From Paracoccaceae bacterium (GTDB lineage: Bacteria; Pseudomonadota; Alphaproteobacteria; Rhodobacterales; Rhodobacteraceae): a DNA stretch of 33,564 bases. The stretch spans positions 1-33,564 of the forward strand of contig JANZZL010000028.1 of assembly GCA_026419405.1 (NCBI GenBank). Direction: 5' to 3'. The translations under genes and the position numbers were made by a program. The notes below the pieces were generated by a model, which worked only from the letters and a program-made list of their open reading frames with translations, did no database searches and was not told the DNA's origin. Positions 24,630 through 32,755 of this stretch are shown here, in pieces. Every line of letters starts with the position of its first letter. The stretch's first letter is position 1.

Positions 24630-25730
24630 TCACAGGCCGTGCGCCGCCGCGATCCCGGCGATGATGCGGCTGGCGAAGGCATCGAACTCGGGCCCCGGCT
24701 GGCGGGCGGCCAGGACCGCGGCGAGGGGGTCGGGGGCGGCGATGGCGCTGCCCGAGAGCTCCTCGAGCACGGCATGCCCGCAGAACGGCACGTAGACCTC
24801 CGAATAGCCGCCCTCGTGCACCAGCACGAGCCGGCCGCCGCAGTGCTCGGCGGCCGCGGCCATGACCATCGCCGTCATCGCGCGGAAGGTCGCGGCCGTG
24901 GCCAGCATCCGCCCCAGCGGATCGACCGCCGCCGCATCGTAGCCGCAGGCGACGACGATCGCGTCGGGCCGGAACCGGGCGAGCGCGGGCAGCACGATCC
25001 GTTCCATCGCCTCCAGATAGGCGCGGTGGCCGCAGCCCGGCGGCAGCGGCACGTTCAGGTTGAAGCCCTCGCCCGGCCCCTCGCCGCGCGCCTCGACCCC
25101 GCCGGTGTCGAGCGGATAGTTGCGCTCCTGGTGGAGCGAGATCGTCAGCACGTCGGCGCGCCGGTAGAAGATCGCCTCGGTCCCGTTGCCGTGGTGCACG
25201 TCCCAGTCGAGCACGGCGATGCGGCCCGCAAGCCCCGCCACCAGCGCCGCCTCGACCGCGATCGCGATGTTGGCAAGCAGGCAGAAGCCGTTCGGGACAT
25301 CGGGCAGGCAGTGATGCCCCGGCGGGCGCGACAGCGCATAGGCATTGGCGAGCCGCCCCGAGAGCACCGCGAGCAGCGCGGCCTTCGCCAGCCCCGCCGA
25401 GCGCGCGGCGATCTCGTAGCCGCCCCGGCCGAAGGGCGCGCGCAGGCCGAGCTCGCCCCCGCCCGCCTCGGACAGCGCGCGGAAGCGCGCGAGATAGGCC
25501 GCGGGGTGGATGCGCGCCAGATCCTCCTCCGTCGCCGGCTCCGCGCTGCGGGCGTCGAGCGCGCCGATCAGGCCGGTCGCCTCGATCAGGTTCTTCAGCC
25601 GCCGCTTGGTCTCGGGGCTCTCGGGCAGCCCGCCGCCGGGCTGCACCAGCCCGCCGACCGGCAGGGTGAAGGCATAGCCCGCCCCCTCGTGCCAGAAGCA
25701 GCGCTCGTCCCAGAAGAACCCCGTCGCCAC
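24630..25730 (-). CDS. Histone deacetylase-like amidohydrolase (class II type)
   Basis: 366 residues. It is an HDAC-superfamily zinc deacetylase. Bacterial members act on acetylated lysines or polyamines. The RPPGHHCLPDVPNGFC motif carries the His139-His140 pair. DWDVHHGNGT gives the zinc ligands Asp177 and His179, and the third ligand is Asp265 in ACGYDAAAVDPLGRM. The HEGGYSEVY tyrosine segment follows. The substrate is not known. The start is GTG 25730 with GGGGGGCGGGAC before it, as no ATG is available near the N-terminal strand. Confidence 0.93.
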   Translation of the reverse strand: MATGFFWDERCFWHEGAGYAFTLPVGGLVQPGGGLPESPETKRRLKNLIEATGLIGALDARSAEPATEEDLARIHPAAYLARFRALSEAGGGELGLRAPFGRGGYEIAARSAGLAKAALLAVLSGRLANAYALSRPPGHHCLPDVPNGFCLLANIAIAVEAALVAGLAGRIAVLDWDVHHGNGTEAIFYRRADVLTISLHQERNYPLDTGGVEARGEGPGEGFNLNVPLPPGCGHRAYLEAMERIVLPALARFRPDAIVVACGYDAAAVDPLGRMLATAATFRAMTAMVMAAAAEHCGGRLVLVHEGGYSEVYVPFCGHAVLEELSGSAIAAPDPLAAVLAARQPGPEFDAFASRIIAGIAAAHGL

Positions 25731-25778
25731 GTCCCGCCCCCCGTGCCTGGCTCCGCCCGATCCCGCCGCCGCCCGCCC

Positions 25779-26015
25779 TCAGGTCTCGCGGCGAAGACGG
25801 TAGATCCCCTCGGGCAGGTTCATCGCCGCGGCGAGGTCGCGCAGCTGCGCCGGCGAGAAGGTGATCCGCTGCACCCGGTCGGTCTGCGGGTCGAGCTGCT
25901 CGAGCACCACGCAGTCCTCGAAGGCCTGCACGGTGATGTCTTCCTGGAGGTGGCCGTCGGCCTCGTCGACGAGGGTGATGACGGTGGCGTCGAAGTCGTG
26001 CTCGATGGTGAACAT
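25779..26015 (-). CDS. Unrecognised small conserved-type protein
   Basis: 78 residues: strands TIEHDFDATVITLVDE and ITVQAFEDCVVLEQLDP, a helix AQLRDLAAAMN and the end LPEGIYRLRRET. It is highly acidic in the first half and has protein-like patterning. From memory, similar proteins occur as hypotheticals in other Rhodobacteraceae. No function can be assigned. ATG 26015 was preferred over an in-frame ATG at 26057. It follows the HDAC gene's promoter side, on the same strand, with 48 bases between it and the HDAC start. Confidence 0.7.
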   Translation of the reverse strand: MFTIEHDFDATVITLVDEADGHLQEDITVQAFEDCVVLEQLDPQTDRVQRITFSPAQLRDLAAAMNLPEGIYRLRRET

Positions 26016-26164
26016 GGGCGCGAGCCTACGCGCGCCCGCCGCCGCTTGCAAAGGCATCGCGCCCGCACCCCGACTGGCGAAGAGTTGAGCGGCTGCAACC
26101 GGGCGCGCCCCTTTCCGCCGGACGTCCGCCTGCTATTGTCGGGACGCCCCGGAGGATCGACCCG

Positions 26165-26890
26165 ATGACCCGCGTCCTGACGCTCTGCCTCGCCCTTGTC
26201 CTTGCCGCCTGTGTCGAGATCGTGCCCGAGCCCGCGCTGCCCCCGGCCTCGGCACCGCCGCCCGCGGACCACGGCGCGCTGCCCTCTCGGCTCGATCCCC
26301 GCACGGCGGCCGACAACTTCGCCGCGGTGGTCGCCAGCGTCGGGCCGGTGGCCGAGCGCGAGTGCCGGGCGCGCGCGCCGGAGCTCGACTGCGCCTTCCG
26401 CATCGTGGTGGACGACCGGCCCGGCCAGCCGCCCAACGCCTTCCAGACGGTCGACCGGCAGGGCCGACCGGTGATCGGCTTCACGTTGGCGCTGATCGCC
26501 GATGCGCGCAACCGCGACGAGCTTGCCTTCATCCTCGGCCACGAGGCGGGCCACCACATCGCCGGCCACCTGCCGCGCACCCAGCAGTCGGCGCTGGCCG
26601 GGGCGCTCATCCTCGGCACGCTGGCCAGCGTCGCCGGCGGCGGGGCTGCCGACGTGCAGGCGGCGCAGGACATCGGCGCCACGGTCGGCGCGCGGCGCTT
26701 CTCGAAGGAGTTCGAGCTCGAGGCCGACATGCTGGGCACGATCATCGCCTACCGCGCGGGCTACGACCCGGCGCGCGGCGCGGCCTTCTTCGACCGCATT
26801 CCCGACCCCGGCAACCGCTTCCTCGGCACCCATCCGCCGAACGCCGAACGCCGGGCGGTGGTCCAGAACACGCTCGCGCGGCTGCGCTGA
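26165..26890 (+). CDS. M48 family metallopeptidase, lipoprotein
   Basis: 241 residues. The N-terminus is a lipoprotein signal peptide with lipobox L-A-A-C (Cys16), so Lgt should lipidate it and it acts in the periplasm, anchored to a membrane. The zinc motif H127-E-A-G-H131 lies in FILGHEAGHHIAGH and the third ligand Glu187 in FELEADMLG. M48 lipoproteins such as BepA and LoiP degrade misfolded envelope proteins; a similar role is inferred here. GGAGGA precedes the ATG. The stop codon lies in a 20-base tandem duplication. Confidence 0.93.
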   Translation: MTRVLTLCLALVLAACVEIVPEPALPPASAPPPADHGALPSRLDPRTAADNFAAVVASVGPVAERECRARAPELDCAFRIVVDDRPGQPPNAFQTVDRQGRPVIGFTLALIADARNRDELAFILGHEAGHHIAGHLPRTQQSALAGALILGTLASVAGGGAADVQAAQDIGATVGARRFSKEFELEADMLGTIIAYRAGYDPARGAAFFDRIPDPGNRFLGTHPPNAERRAVVQNTLARLR

Positions 26891-26914
26891 GGGGCGCGCG
26901 GCTGCGCTGAGGCG
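26875..26914. repeat. 20-bp tandem duplication at the M48 gene end
   Basis: The segments 26875-26894 and 26895-26914 share CGCGCGGCTGCGCTGAGG with only the last two bases differing. The first copy holds the last codons and the TGA stop of the M48 gene; the second lies just after it. It looks like a recent replication-slippage event. Confidence 0.8.
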
Positions 26915-26929
26915 CAGGCGGCCGTCGGT

Positions 26930-26943
26930 TTGACCTGCATCAA
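26930..26943. promoter_or_regulatory. FNR/FnrL-type binding site upstream of the DUF6455 gene
   Basis: TTGACCTGCATCAA matches the FNR/CRP-family half sites TTGAT-N4-ATCAA at 9 of 10 positions. Its centre is about 68 bases before ATG 27005, so a class II promoter start would be near 26978, about 27 bases before the ATG. It fits oxygen- or nitric-oxide-dependent control by FnrL or a Dnr/Nnr-type relative. Confidence 0.6.
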
Positions 26944-27004
26944 GTCGCGCGCCGCCCCGGCGCCGCATCATCGCCTGCACATCGCACCGCTGGCAGGAGG
27001 GATG

Positions 27005-27271
27005 ATGCGGGGTGGGGGGAAGATCGACAGGCACATGGGCCTCGTCAAGCGCATGGCGGCCACGGTCGGGGCCGACCTCGCCGGGGCCGTCGCCGATGGG
27101 CGGCTCGCGCCGGCGGACCTGCGCGGGGCGGTGCTGAAGTGCACCGGCTGCGCCTGCCCTGACGCCTGCGGCCGGTGGCTCGAGGAGCACGCCGCCGGCG
27201 CCGAGGCGGCGCCGGGCTACTGCCGCAACGCCGATCTCTTCGCGCGTCTCGCGCTGCCCGGCGGCGACTGA
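27005..27271 (+). CDS. DUF6455-type cysteine-containing protein
   Basis: 88 residues. A helix (DRHMGLVKRMAATVGADL) precedes a Cys cluster K-C-T-G-C-A-C-P-D-A-C-G-R-W-L, and a fifth Cys lies in PGYCRNADLFARL. This C-x-x-C, W-L and Y-C-R-N pattern fits the DUF6455 family of alphaproteobacteria. The Cys cluster may bind a metal or an Fe-S cluster, but that is inferred. AGGAGG lies just before two ATG codons (27002 and 27005); the second is used. The FNR-type box at 26930 suggests anaerobic or nitric-oxide control. Confidence 0.78.
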   Translation: MRGGGKIDRHMGLVKRMAATVGADLAGAVADGRLAPADLRGAVLKCTGCACPDACGRWLEEHAAGAEAAPGYCRNADLFARLALPGGD

Positions 27272-27313
27272 GCGCCCCGGCGCGTCCTGGCCCGCGGCGG
27301 CCGAGAAACCCGT

Positions 27314-27342
27314 TTGACTGCGGAGGTCTTTGTCTCTAAGAC
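27314..27342 (+). promoter_or_regulatory. Sigma-70 promoter upstream of tRNA-Phe
   Basis: TTGACT (27314-27319) and TAAGAC (27337-27342) are 17 bases apart. A start near 27349 leaves a leader of about 78 bases before the tRNA, and that leader is filled by three hairpins. Confidence 0.6.
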
Positions 27343-27350
27343 ACCCCCGC

Positions 27351-27422
27351 GGCGGAGGGCAGCGCCATCCGCCAGCCACTCGGCCCCCGATCCCCAGGGG
27401 CCGCTTCGCGGACCCTCCGCGA
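27351..27422 (+). other. Three consecutive hairpins in the tRNA-Phe leader
   Basis: Stem 1 pairs GGCGGA (27351-27356) with TCCGCC (27368-27373). Stem 2 pairs CGGCCCC (27381-27387) with GGGGCCG (27397-27403). Stem 3 pairs TCGCGGA (27406-27412) with TCCGCGA (27416-27422). All are perfect, and the last ends 4 bases before the tRNA. They could be processing signals for RNase P or RNase E, or a small RNA co-transcribed with the tRNA. Confidence 0.5.
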
Positions 27423-27426
27423 GAGT

Positions 27427-27501
27427 GCCCGGGTAGCTCAGGGGTAGAGCAGTGGATTGAAAATCCTCGTGTCGGTGGTTCGATTCCGCCCCCGGGCACC
27501 A
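27427..27501 (+). tRNA. tRNA-Phe (anticodon GAA)
   Basis: 75 bases including an encoded CCA end. The acceptor stem GCCCGGG/CCCGGGC pairs perfectly, the D-arm is GCTC AGGGGTA GAGC, the anticodon loop TTGAAAA has GAA at 27460-27462, and the T-arm GGTGG TTCGATT CCGCC closes with one G-U pair. The anticodon stem GTGGA/TCCTC has one U-U mismatch at its second pair. It lies between the DUF6455 gene and the convergent RND operon. The promoter at 27314 serves it. Confidence 0.97.
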
Positions 27502-27577
27502 TTCCCGCCCCGACTTCCGCGCCGACTTCCGGGCGGACTTCCGCCCCGCCCGGCAAGCCGCGGCTGACCGCGCGCCG

Positions 27578-30500
27578 CTACTCGGCCGCGGCCACCCTGC
27601 CGAGCGGCGCGGCGGCGCGCTCTGCCTCGAGCCGCTCGAGCCGGGCCGTCAGCGTGCCCAGCGCGGCGCGGGTCGCCTCGATCTGATGCGCGAGCGCCTC
27701 GGGCGCGACCGGCTCCGGCTCGGGCTCCTTCCGCCCGACGATGCCGCGGAAGGCCCGGGCGAGCAGGCGCTGCAGGTCGTCCATGATCAGGAAGAACGAC
27801 GGCACCACGACAAGGCTGAGCACCGTCGAGACGATGATGCCGCCGATCACCGCCGTTGCCATCGGCGCGCGGAAACTGCCGCCCTCGCCGACGCCGAGCG
27901 CCGAGGGCAGCATCCCCGCCGACATGGCGATCGAGGTCATCACGATCGGCCGCGCCCGCTTGTGCCCGGCCTCGATCATCGCCTCGATGCGGCTCATGCC
28001 GCGGTTGCGCATCTCGATCGCGAAATCGACGAGCAGGATCGCGTTCTTGGTCACGATCCCCATCAGCATCAGGATGCCGATCAGCACCGGCATCGACACC
28101 GCGTTGTTGGTGACGATCAGCGCGGCGGCGACGCCGCCGATGGCCAGCGGCAGCGAGAACAGGATGGTGAAGGGCTGGATCACCGAGCCGAACAGCAGGA
28201 TCAGCACGGCGAGCACCAGCATCAGGCCCATGATCATCGCGTTGCCGAAGCTCTGCGTCAGCTCGGCCTGGATCTCGGCGTCGCCCGATTCCGCCACGCG
28301 GACCGTGGGGGGCAGCTCAACCCCGTCGACGATCTCCTTGAAGCGCGCCGTCGCCGTGCCGAGGGCGACGCCGACCGGCAGGTTGGCGCCGATCGTCGCC
28401 TTGCGTTCCCGGTTCAGCCGGTCGATCGAGGAGGGGCCCTCGGCCAGCACCACATCGGCGACCGCCGAAAGCGGCACGGTCGCGCCCGTCGCGGTCGGCA
28501 CGCGCAGCGCGCGGATGCGCGTGAGGTCGGCGCTCACCCCCTCCTGAAGCTCGACCCGCACGGGGATCTGCCGGCTGTCGATCGACACCTTGGCAAGCGC
28601 GGCGTCGAAGTCGCCGATGCTGGCCACGCGCAGGGTCTCGGCGATGGCGGCCGTCGTCACCCCGAGCCGCGCGGCCTCGGCCTTGCGCGGGGTGATCTGC
28701 ACCTCGGGCCGCGGCAGCGCGCCCTCGGAGGCGACGTTGGCCAGCAGCGGGTCGCCCCGCAGCGCGGCCTCGAGCCGGGCCACCGCCGCGTTCAGGTCGG
28801 CCTCGTTCGCCGAGAGGATCGAGAACGAGATGTCGCGCTCGCCCCGGTCGTTCAGCTTGGTCGTGCGCACGTCGGGAATGCCCTTGATCGCGCGGAAGAT
28901 CTCGGCCTCGATCTCGTTCTGCGGCCGCTGCCGGCCGGTGTCCTCGACCTCGGGCACCAGCGCGCCGATGACCGGGATCGACCGGCCGAGCTTCGAGAGC
29001 TTGAGCAGCAGCGAATGGTCGAGCTTCTCCAGCGTGACCGTGACCGCGGCAAGGCGCACGTCGCGGTCGCCCGTGGGCGAGGCGCCGCCCAGCACGAAGA
29101 CGTTCTCGACCCCCTCGATCCCGCGGATGCGCTCGGCGATCGCCTGCGTCGTCCGGTCGGTGTCCTCCAGCGAGGATCCGGGCGGCAGCTCGACCGAGAT
29201 CGAGATGCGGCTGACGTCCTCGGGCGGGATGAAGCTGCCGGGAATCTGCATCATGAAGTAGAGCGAGACGGCGAAGGCCCCGATCGCCGAGGCCAGCGTC
29301 AGGTAGCGGCCCGGAACGAACAGGAACCGCCCCGCCGTCGTCCTGCGCACCAGCCAGAGGTAGCCGCGCATCACGGGGCCGTCCTTCTGGCCCTCGTGGT
29401 CGGCCAGCGCATCCTTCCCGCGCATCAGGTAGGCGGCCATCATCGGCGTGATCAGCCGCGCGACGAGCAGCGAGAAGATCACCGCGATGGCGACGGTCAG
29501 GCCGAACTGCCGGAAGTACTGCCCCGGAATGCCCGGCATGAAGCTGACCGGCACGAACACCGCGACGATGGTCGCCGAGGTGGCGATCACCGCAAGCCCG
29601 ATCTCGTCGGCGGCGTCCATCGCCGCGCGATAGGGCGTCTTGCCCATGCGCATGTGCCGGGCGATGTTCTCGATCTCCACGATCGCGTCGTCCACCAGGA
29701 TCCCGGTGGCGAGCGTCAGGGCCAGGAACGAGACCAGGTTCAGCGAGAACCCGATCAGGTCCATCACGTAGAAGGTGGGGATCGCCGAGAGCGGCAGCGC
29801 CACCGCCGCGATCACCGTCGCGCGCCAGTTCCTGAGGAACACGAGCACCACCAGCACCGCCAGCAGCGCGCCCTCCATCAGCGTATGCAGCGCCGCCTCG
29901 TAGTTGCCGTAGGTGTAGAACACCGTGTCGTCTACCGGCGTGATCGCCACGTCGGGATGCGCCGCGCGGATCGCGGCAAGCTCCGCATGGACCAGCTCCG
30001 CGACGCTCACCTCCGAGGCGCCCTTGGCGCGGAACACCGCGAAGGTCACCACCTGGTCGCCGTTGAAGCGCGAGAACGAGCGCAGTTCCTCGTAGGTGTC
30101 GACCACCTCGCCCAGATCGCCGAGGCGCACGAAGCGCCCGCCGGGCAGCGCGATCGTGGTGGCCGCCAGTTCCTCGGCCGCCGCCGCGTCGCCGAGCACG
30201 CGGATCGCCTGCTCGCCCTCGGCGATGCGCGCGCGGCCCGAGCCGATGTTGGCGTTGGTGGCGCGCAGCTGCTGGCTGACCTGCGCCGCGGTGATCCCGA
30301 AGGAATCGAGCTTCAGCGGATCGAGCACGACGCGGATCTCGCGGTCGGCGCCGCCGTAGCGGTCAACCCGCCCGACGCCCGGCTTGCCCTGGAGGCCGCG
30401 CGTCACCACGTCGTCGACGAACCAGCTCAGCTCCTCGATCGACAATTCGGGCGAGGAGACCGCGAAGGTCATGATCGCCTGGCCCTCGACGTCGATCTTC

Positions 30501-30886
30501 TGGACGATCGGAGTCTCCACGTCGCCCGGCAGGTCGCCGAGGATCTGGTCGATGGCGTCCTTCACGTCCTGCACGGCCTGATCGGTCGGCACCTCCATGC
30601 GGAACTCGACGGCGGTGGTCGAGACGCCGTCGGTCACCGTCGAGATGATGTTCTTGACGCCGGTGATGCCGGCCACGGCATCCTCGATCTCCTTGGTGAC
30701 CTGCGCCTCGAGCTCGGCCGGCGCGGCGCCCGCCTGGGTGACGGTGACCGCCACCAGCGGCACGTCGATCGCGGGGAACCGGGTGATCGGCAGCGTGTTG
30801 AACGACTGCCAGCCCAGCACCATCAGGATGAAGAAGGCCAGGATCGGCGCGACCGGGTTGCGGATCGACCAGGCGGAGAAGTTCAT
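27578..30886 (-). CDS. RND family efflux transporter, inner-membrane pump
   Basis: 1102 residues with about 12 membrane helices and two large periplasmic loops. Hallmarks are N-terminal FSAWSIRNPVAPILAFFILMV, the proton-relay aspartates in GILVDDAIVEIENI (helix 4), LMLMGIVTKNAILLVDFAIE with the conserved Lys (helix 10) and the final AMATAVIGGIIVSTVLSLVVVP. It belongs to the AcrB/MdtB-like HAE1 group, which exports drugs or other lipophilic compounds with proton antiport. The last 60 residues are a cytoplasmic coiled-coil tail. It is last in the tetR-adaptor-pump operon; no outer-membrane factor gene is adjacent. Confidence 0.96.
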   Translation of the reverse strand: MNFSAWSIRNPVAPILAFFILMVLGWQSFNTLPITRFPAIDVPLVAVTVTQAGAAPAELEAQVTKEIEDAVAGITGVKNIISTVTDGVSTTAVEFRMEVPTDQAVQDVKDAIDQILGDLPGDVETPIVQKIDVEGQAIMTFAVSSPELSIEELSWFVDDVVTRGLQGKPGVGRVDRYGGADREIRVVLDPLKLDSFGITAAQVSQQLRATNANIGSGRARIAEGEQAIRVLGDAAAAEELAATTIALPGGRFVRLGDLGEVVDTYEELRSFSRFNGDQVVTFAVFRAKGASEVSVAELVHAELAAIRAAHPDVAITPVDDTVFYTYGNYEAALHTLMEGALLAVLVVLVFLRNWRATVIAAVALPLSAIPTFYVMDLIGFSLNLVSFLALTLATGILVDDAIVEIENIARHMRMGKTPYRAAMDAADEIGLAVIATSATIVAVFVPVSFMPGIPGQYFRQFGLTVAIAVIFSLLVARLITPMMAAYLMRGKDALADHEGQKDGPVMRGYLWLVRRTTAGRFLFVPGRYLTLASAIGAFAVSLYFMMQIPGSFIPPEDVSRISISVELPPGSSLEDTDRTTQAIAERIRGIEGVENVFVLGGASPTGDRDVRLAAVTVTLEKLDHSLLLKLSKLGRSIPVIGALVPEVEDTGRQRPQNEIEAEIFRAIKGIPDVRTTKLNDRGERDISFSILSANEADLNAAVARLEAALRGDPLLANVASEGALPRPEVQITPRKAEAARLGVTTAAIAETLRVASIGDFDAALAKVSIDSRQIPVRVELQEGVSADLTRIRALRVPTATGATVPLSAVADVVLAEGPSSIDRLNRERKATIGANLPVGVALGTATARFKEIVDGVELPPTVRVAESGDAEIQAELTQSFGNAMIMGLMLVLAVLILLFGSVIQPFTILFSLPLAIGGVAAALIVTNNAVSMPVLIGILMLMGIVTKNAILLVDFAIEMRNRGMSRIEAMIEAGHKRARPIVMTSIAMSAGMLPSALGVGEGGSFRAPMATAVIGGIIVSTVLSLVVVPSFFLIMDDLQRLLARAFRGIVGRKEPEPEPVAPEALAHQIEATRAALGTLTARLERLEAERAAAPLGRVAAAE

Positions 30887-30898
30887 GGCGGCTCTCCG

Positions 30899-32074
30899 TC
30901 AGTTCGAGGCCGAGGCGGACTGCACGGGCACCGGGTTGATCCGGTCACCCTCGTGCACGAAGGCGCCCGCCCGGGCCACCAGCATGGCGCCCGCGGCAAG
31001 CCCCGAGCGGATCTCGACCAGCGCCCCGTCGCGGATGCCGGTCGTGACCGTCACGCGGTGCACCAGACCGTCCTCGACCAGCAGCACGCTCCCGTCCGAG
31101 GCGACCGCGGTGACCGGCGCGGCCGGACCGGCGCGCTCGGCGACCACGATCTCGGCCTCGCCGAACATCCCGTCGCGGACCGCCTCGGGCTCGTCGAGCG
31201 CGATGCGGATGCGCCCCAGCCGGGTCGCCGGATCGACCGAGGGTTCCACCAGGCGGACCCGGCCGGTGATCGGCCGGCCGAGGCCGGTGACGCGCACGGT
31301 CGCCGGCTGGCCGGGGGCGAGGCGCAGCAGGTCCTGCTCCGAGACATCGGCGTTCATCTCGAGCGCCCCGTCGCGGATCAGCGTGAACAGCGGCGTGCCC
31401 CCCGCCGCCGAGGCGATCGCCCCGATCCGGGCCGAACGCGCCGTGACGATCCCCGCCACCGGCGCCCTGACCTCGGTGCGGCTGATGCTGAGGTCCACGT
31501 CGGCGATCTGCGCGTCGATCAGGCCCACCTGCGCCTCGGCCGAGGTCAGCCCCTGCCGCGCGGCGGCGACGCGCGCCCGGGCGATCTCGGCCTGCGAGCG
31601 CGCATCGTCGAGCGCCGCCTGCGATGCCGTGCCCTGTGCCCGCAGCGCCTCGGTGCGGCCGAGCGTCCGCTCCGCCTCGGCCGCGGCGGCCTCGGCCTCG
31701 GCGACCTGGGCGCGCCCCTGCGCCACGGCGGCCTCGGCCGCCGCCCGGCTGGCGACGAGCTGGCTGCGGCGCAGCGTCAGCGCGCTGTCGGACAGCCGGG
31801 CGAGCACCTGGCCCGCCTCGACGCGGTCGCCCACGTCGGCCAGAATCTCCTCGATCGCCTGCCCCTCGATCTGCGGCTGGACGAACACGATCTCGGCCGG
31901 GCCGATGGTGCCGGTCGCCACGACCCGGTCGCGCAGCACCGCATCGACCACGGCGACGACGCCGATCGCCGGCAGCGCAGGCGCCTCGGCGGCCGGCGGC
32001 GGGCCGTCGGCCGCAAGGGTGGGGGCCGCGGGCACGAGCGCGGCGGCGATCAGCAGGGCAAGGGGGCGCAGCAT
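30899..32074 (-). CDS. Efflux RND periplasmic adaptor (membrane fusion protein)
   Basis: 391 residues. A signal peptide (about 1-22, MLRPLALLIAAALVPAAPTLAA) leads to an export-type periplasmic protein. The lipoyl-like domain GQAIEEILADVGDRVEAGQVLARL precedes a long Ala/Glu-rich coiled-coil hairpin (about 105-190). The second lipoyl half (VRAPVAGIVTARSARIG) and the beta-barrel and membrane-proximal domains follow. It bridges the RND pump and an outer-membrane channel of the TolC type. It lies 8 bases after tetR and 12 before the pump gene. No lipobox is seen. Confidence 0.94.
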   Translation of the reverse strand: MLRPLALLIAAALVPAAPTLAADGPPPAAEAPALPAIGVVAVVDAVLRDRVVATGTIGPAEIVFVQPQIEGQAIEEILADVGDRVEAGQVLARLSDSALTLRRSQLVASRAAAEAAVAQGRAQVAEAEAAAAEAERTLGRTEALRAQGTASQAALDDARSQAEIARARVAAARQGLTSAEAQVGLIDAQIADVDLSISRTEVRAPVAGIVTARSARIGAIASAAGGTPLFTLIRDGALEMNADVSEQDLLRLAPGQPATVRVTGLGRPITGRVRLVEPSVDPATRLGRIRIALDEPEAVRDGMFGEAEIVVAERAGPAAPVTAVASDGSVLLVEDGLVHRVTVTTGIRDGALVEIRSGLAAGAMLVARAGAFVHEGDRINPVPVQSASASN

Positions 32075-32082
32075 GGCGGGGC

Positions 32083-32697
32083 TCAGCGGTTGGCGACGGC
32101 GCCCGTGCGCCGCGGCGACGAGGTTGCGACGATGTCGTCGAGCAGCCGGTCGACCGTCTCAACGGCAAGGTCGATGAGTTCGGGCGAGGTGCGCGTCTGC
32201 ATGGCGACGGCCTTGTACAGCACGATGATGAACCGCGCGTGGGTCTCGAAGCGGGCGGCGGCCTCCGCCTCGGACGTGCCGACGATCAGCGCGATCGTTT
32301 GCGTCAGGAAGCGCACCACCTGGTCCTCCATCGCGCTGGTGATCCGGCAGATCTCCGGGCACCGCCCCGAGGCCGCCTCGATCTCGGCCCAGAGCGGGCC
32401 CTCGTCGCCGGCGGCATGGCTGACCAGCTCCTGCCGCAGCGCGGCGAGGAACGTGCCGCGCGGGTCGTCCGAGGCGAGGATGTGCCGGAAGACCCCGGCC
32501 ACCTCGCTCAGGTCCTGCTGCACGAGGGCGGCGACGATCGCGTCCTTCGATGCGAAGTAGCGGTAGAAGTTGCCCACGCTCATGCCGGCGGCGCGGGCCA
32601 GCTCCTGCATCGAGGCGCCGTCGAATCCCTTCTGGCCGAAGACCGACTTGATCTTCGACAGGATCTCGGCCGAACGGGCGTCTGCTGCGGGGGACAA
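32083..32697 (-). CDS. TetR family transcriptional regulator of the efflux operon
   Basis: 204 residues. The N-terminal helix-turn-helix is typical of TetR: AEILSKIKSVFGQKGFDGASMQELARAAGMSVGNFYRYFASKDAI, described here in three parts at residues 9-56. The C-terminal part is the ligand-binding domain. The start is a TTG at 32697 with no strong ribosome binding site; no ATG or GTG exists upstream in this frame before the operator. It is the first gene of the operon, and the perfect palindrome about 40 bases upstream fits autorepression. Confidence 0.9.
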   Translation of the reverse strand: MSPAADARSAEILSKIKSVFGQKGFDGASMQELARAAGMSVGNFYRYFASKDAIVAALVQQDLSEVAGVFRHILASDDPRGTFLAALRQELVSHAAGDEGPLWAEIEAASGRCPEICRITSAMEDQVVRFLTQTIALIVGTSEAEAAARFETHARFIIVLYKAVAMQTRTSPELIDLAVETVDRLLDDIVATSSPRRTGAVANR

Positions 32698-32737
32698 GAC
32701 CGGATGCTCGCGCTGCGCCGTCCCGGCGCGGGGGGGG

Positions 32738-32755
32738 TGAATGAACGTTCATTCA
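32738..32755. promoter_or_regulatory. TetR-type operator
   Basis: TGAATGAACGTTCATTCA is a perfect 18-base palindrome. It overlaps the last bases of the -10 element and the start point of the tetR promoter. The length, symmetry and TGAATG half site are typical of operators of TetR-family efflux regulators. Confidence 0.85.

Noticed and set aside
26930-27004. TTG at 26930 as the start of the DUF6455 gene
   Set aside because: That codon lies in the FNR-type box, has no ribosome binding site, and adds a non-conserved Pro/His-rich stretch. ATG 27005 follows AGGAGG.
27427-27501. tRNA-Phe as an integration site for a mobile element
   Set aside because: No integrase, no direct repeat of the tRNA 3' end and no change in gene type are seen on either side.
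27686-32560. A very long plus-strand open frame (about 1600 codons) opposite the efflux operon
   Set aside because: It lies opposite two clearly recognised genes, the RND pump and its adaptor, and most of tetR. Its Asp/Arg/His-rich composition is the usual antisense shadow in GC-rich DNA.
32156-32752. ATG within the tetR operator as the true start of the regulator
   Set aside because: The ATG at 32752 is in a different frame from the TetR helix-turn-helix. Joining them would need a frameshift in the eight-C run, and the ATG lies at or upstream of the likely transcription start.
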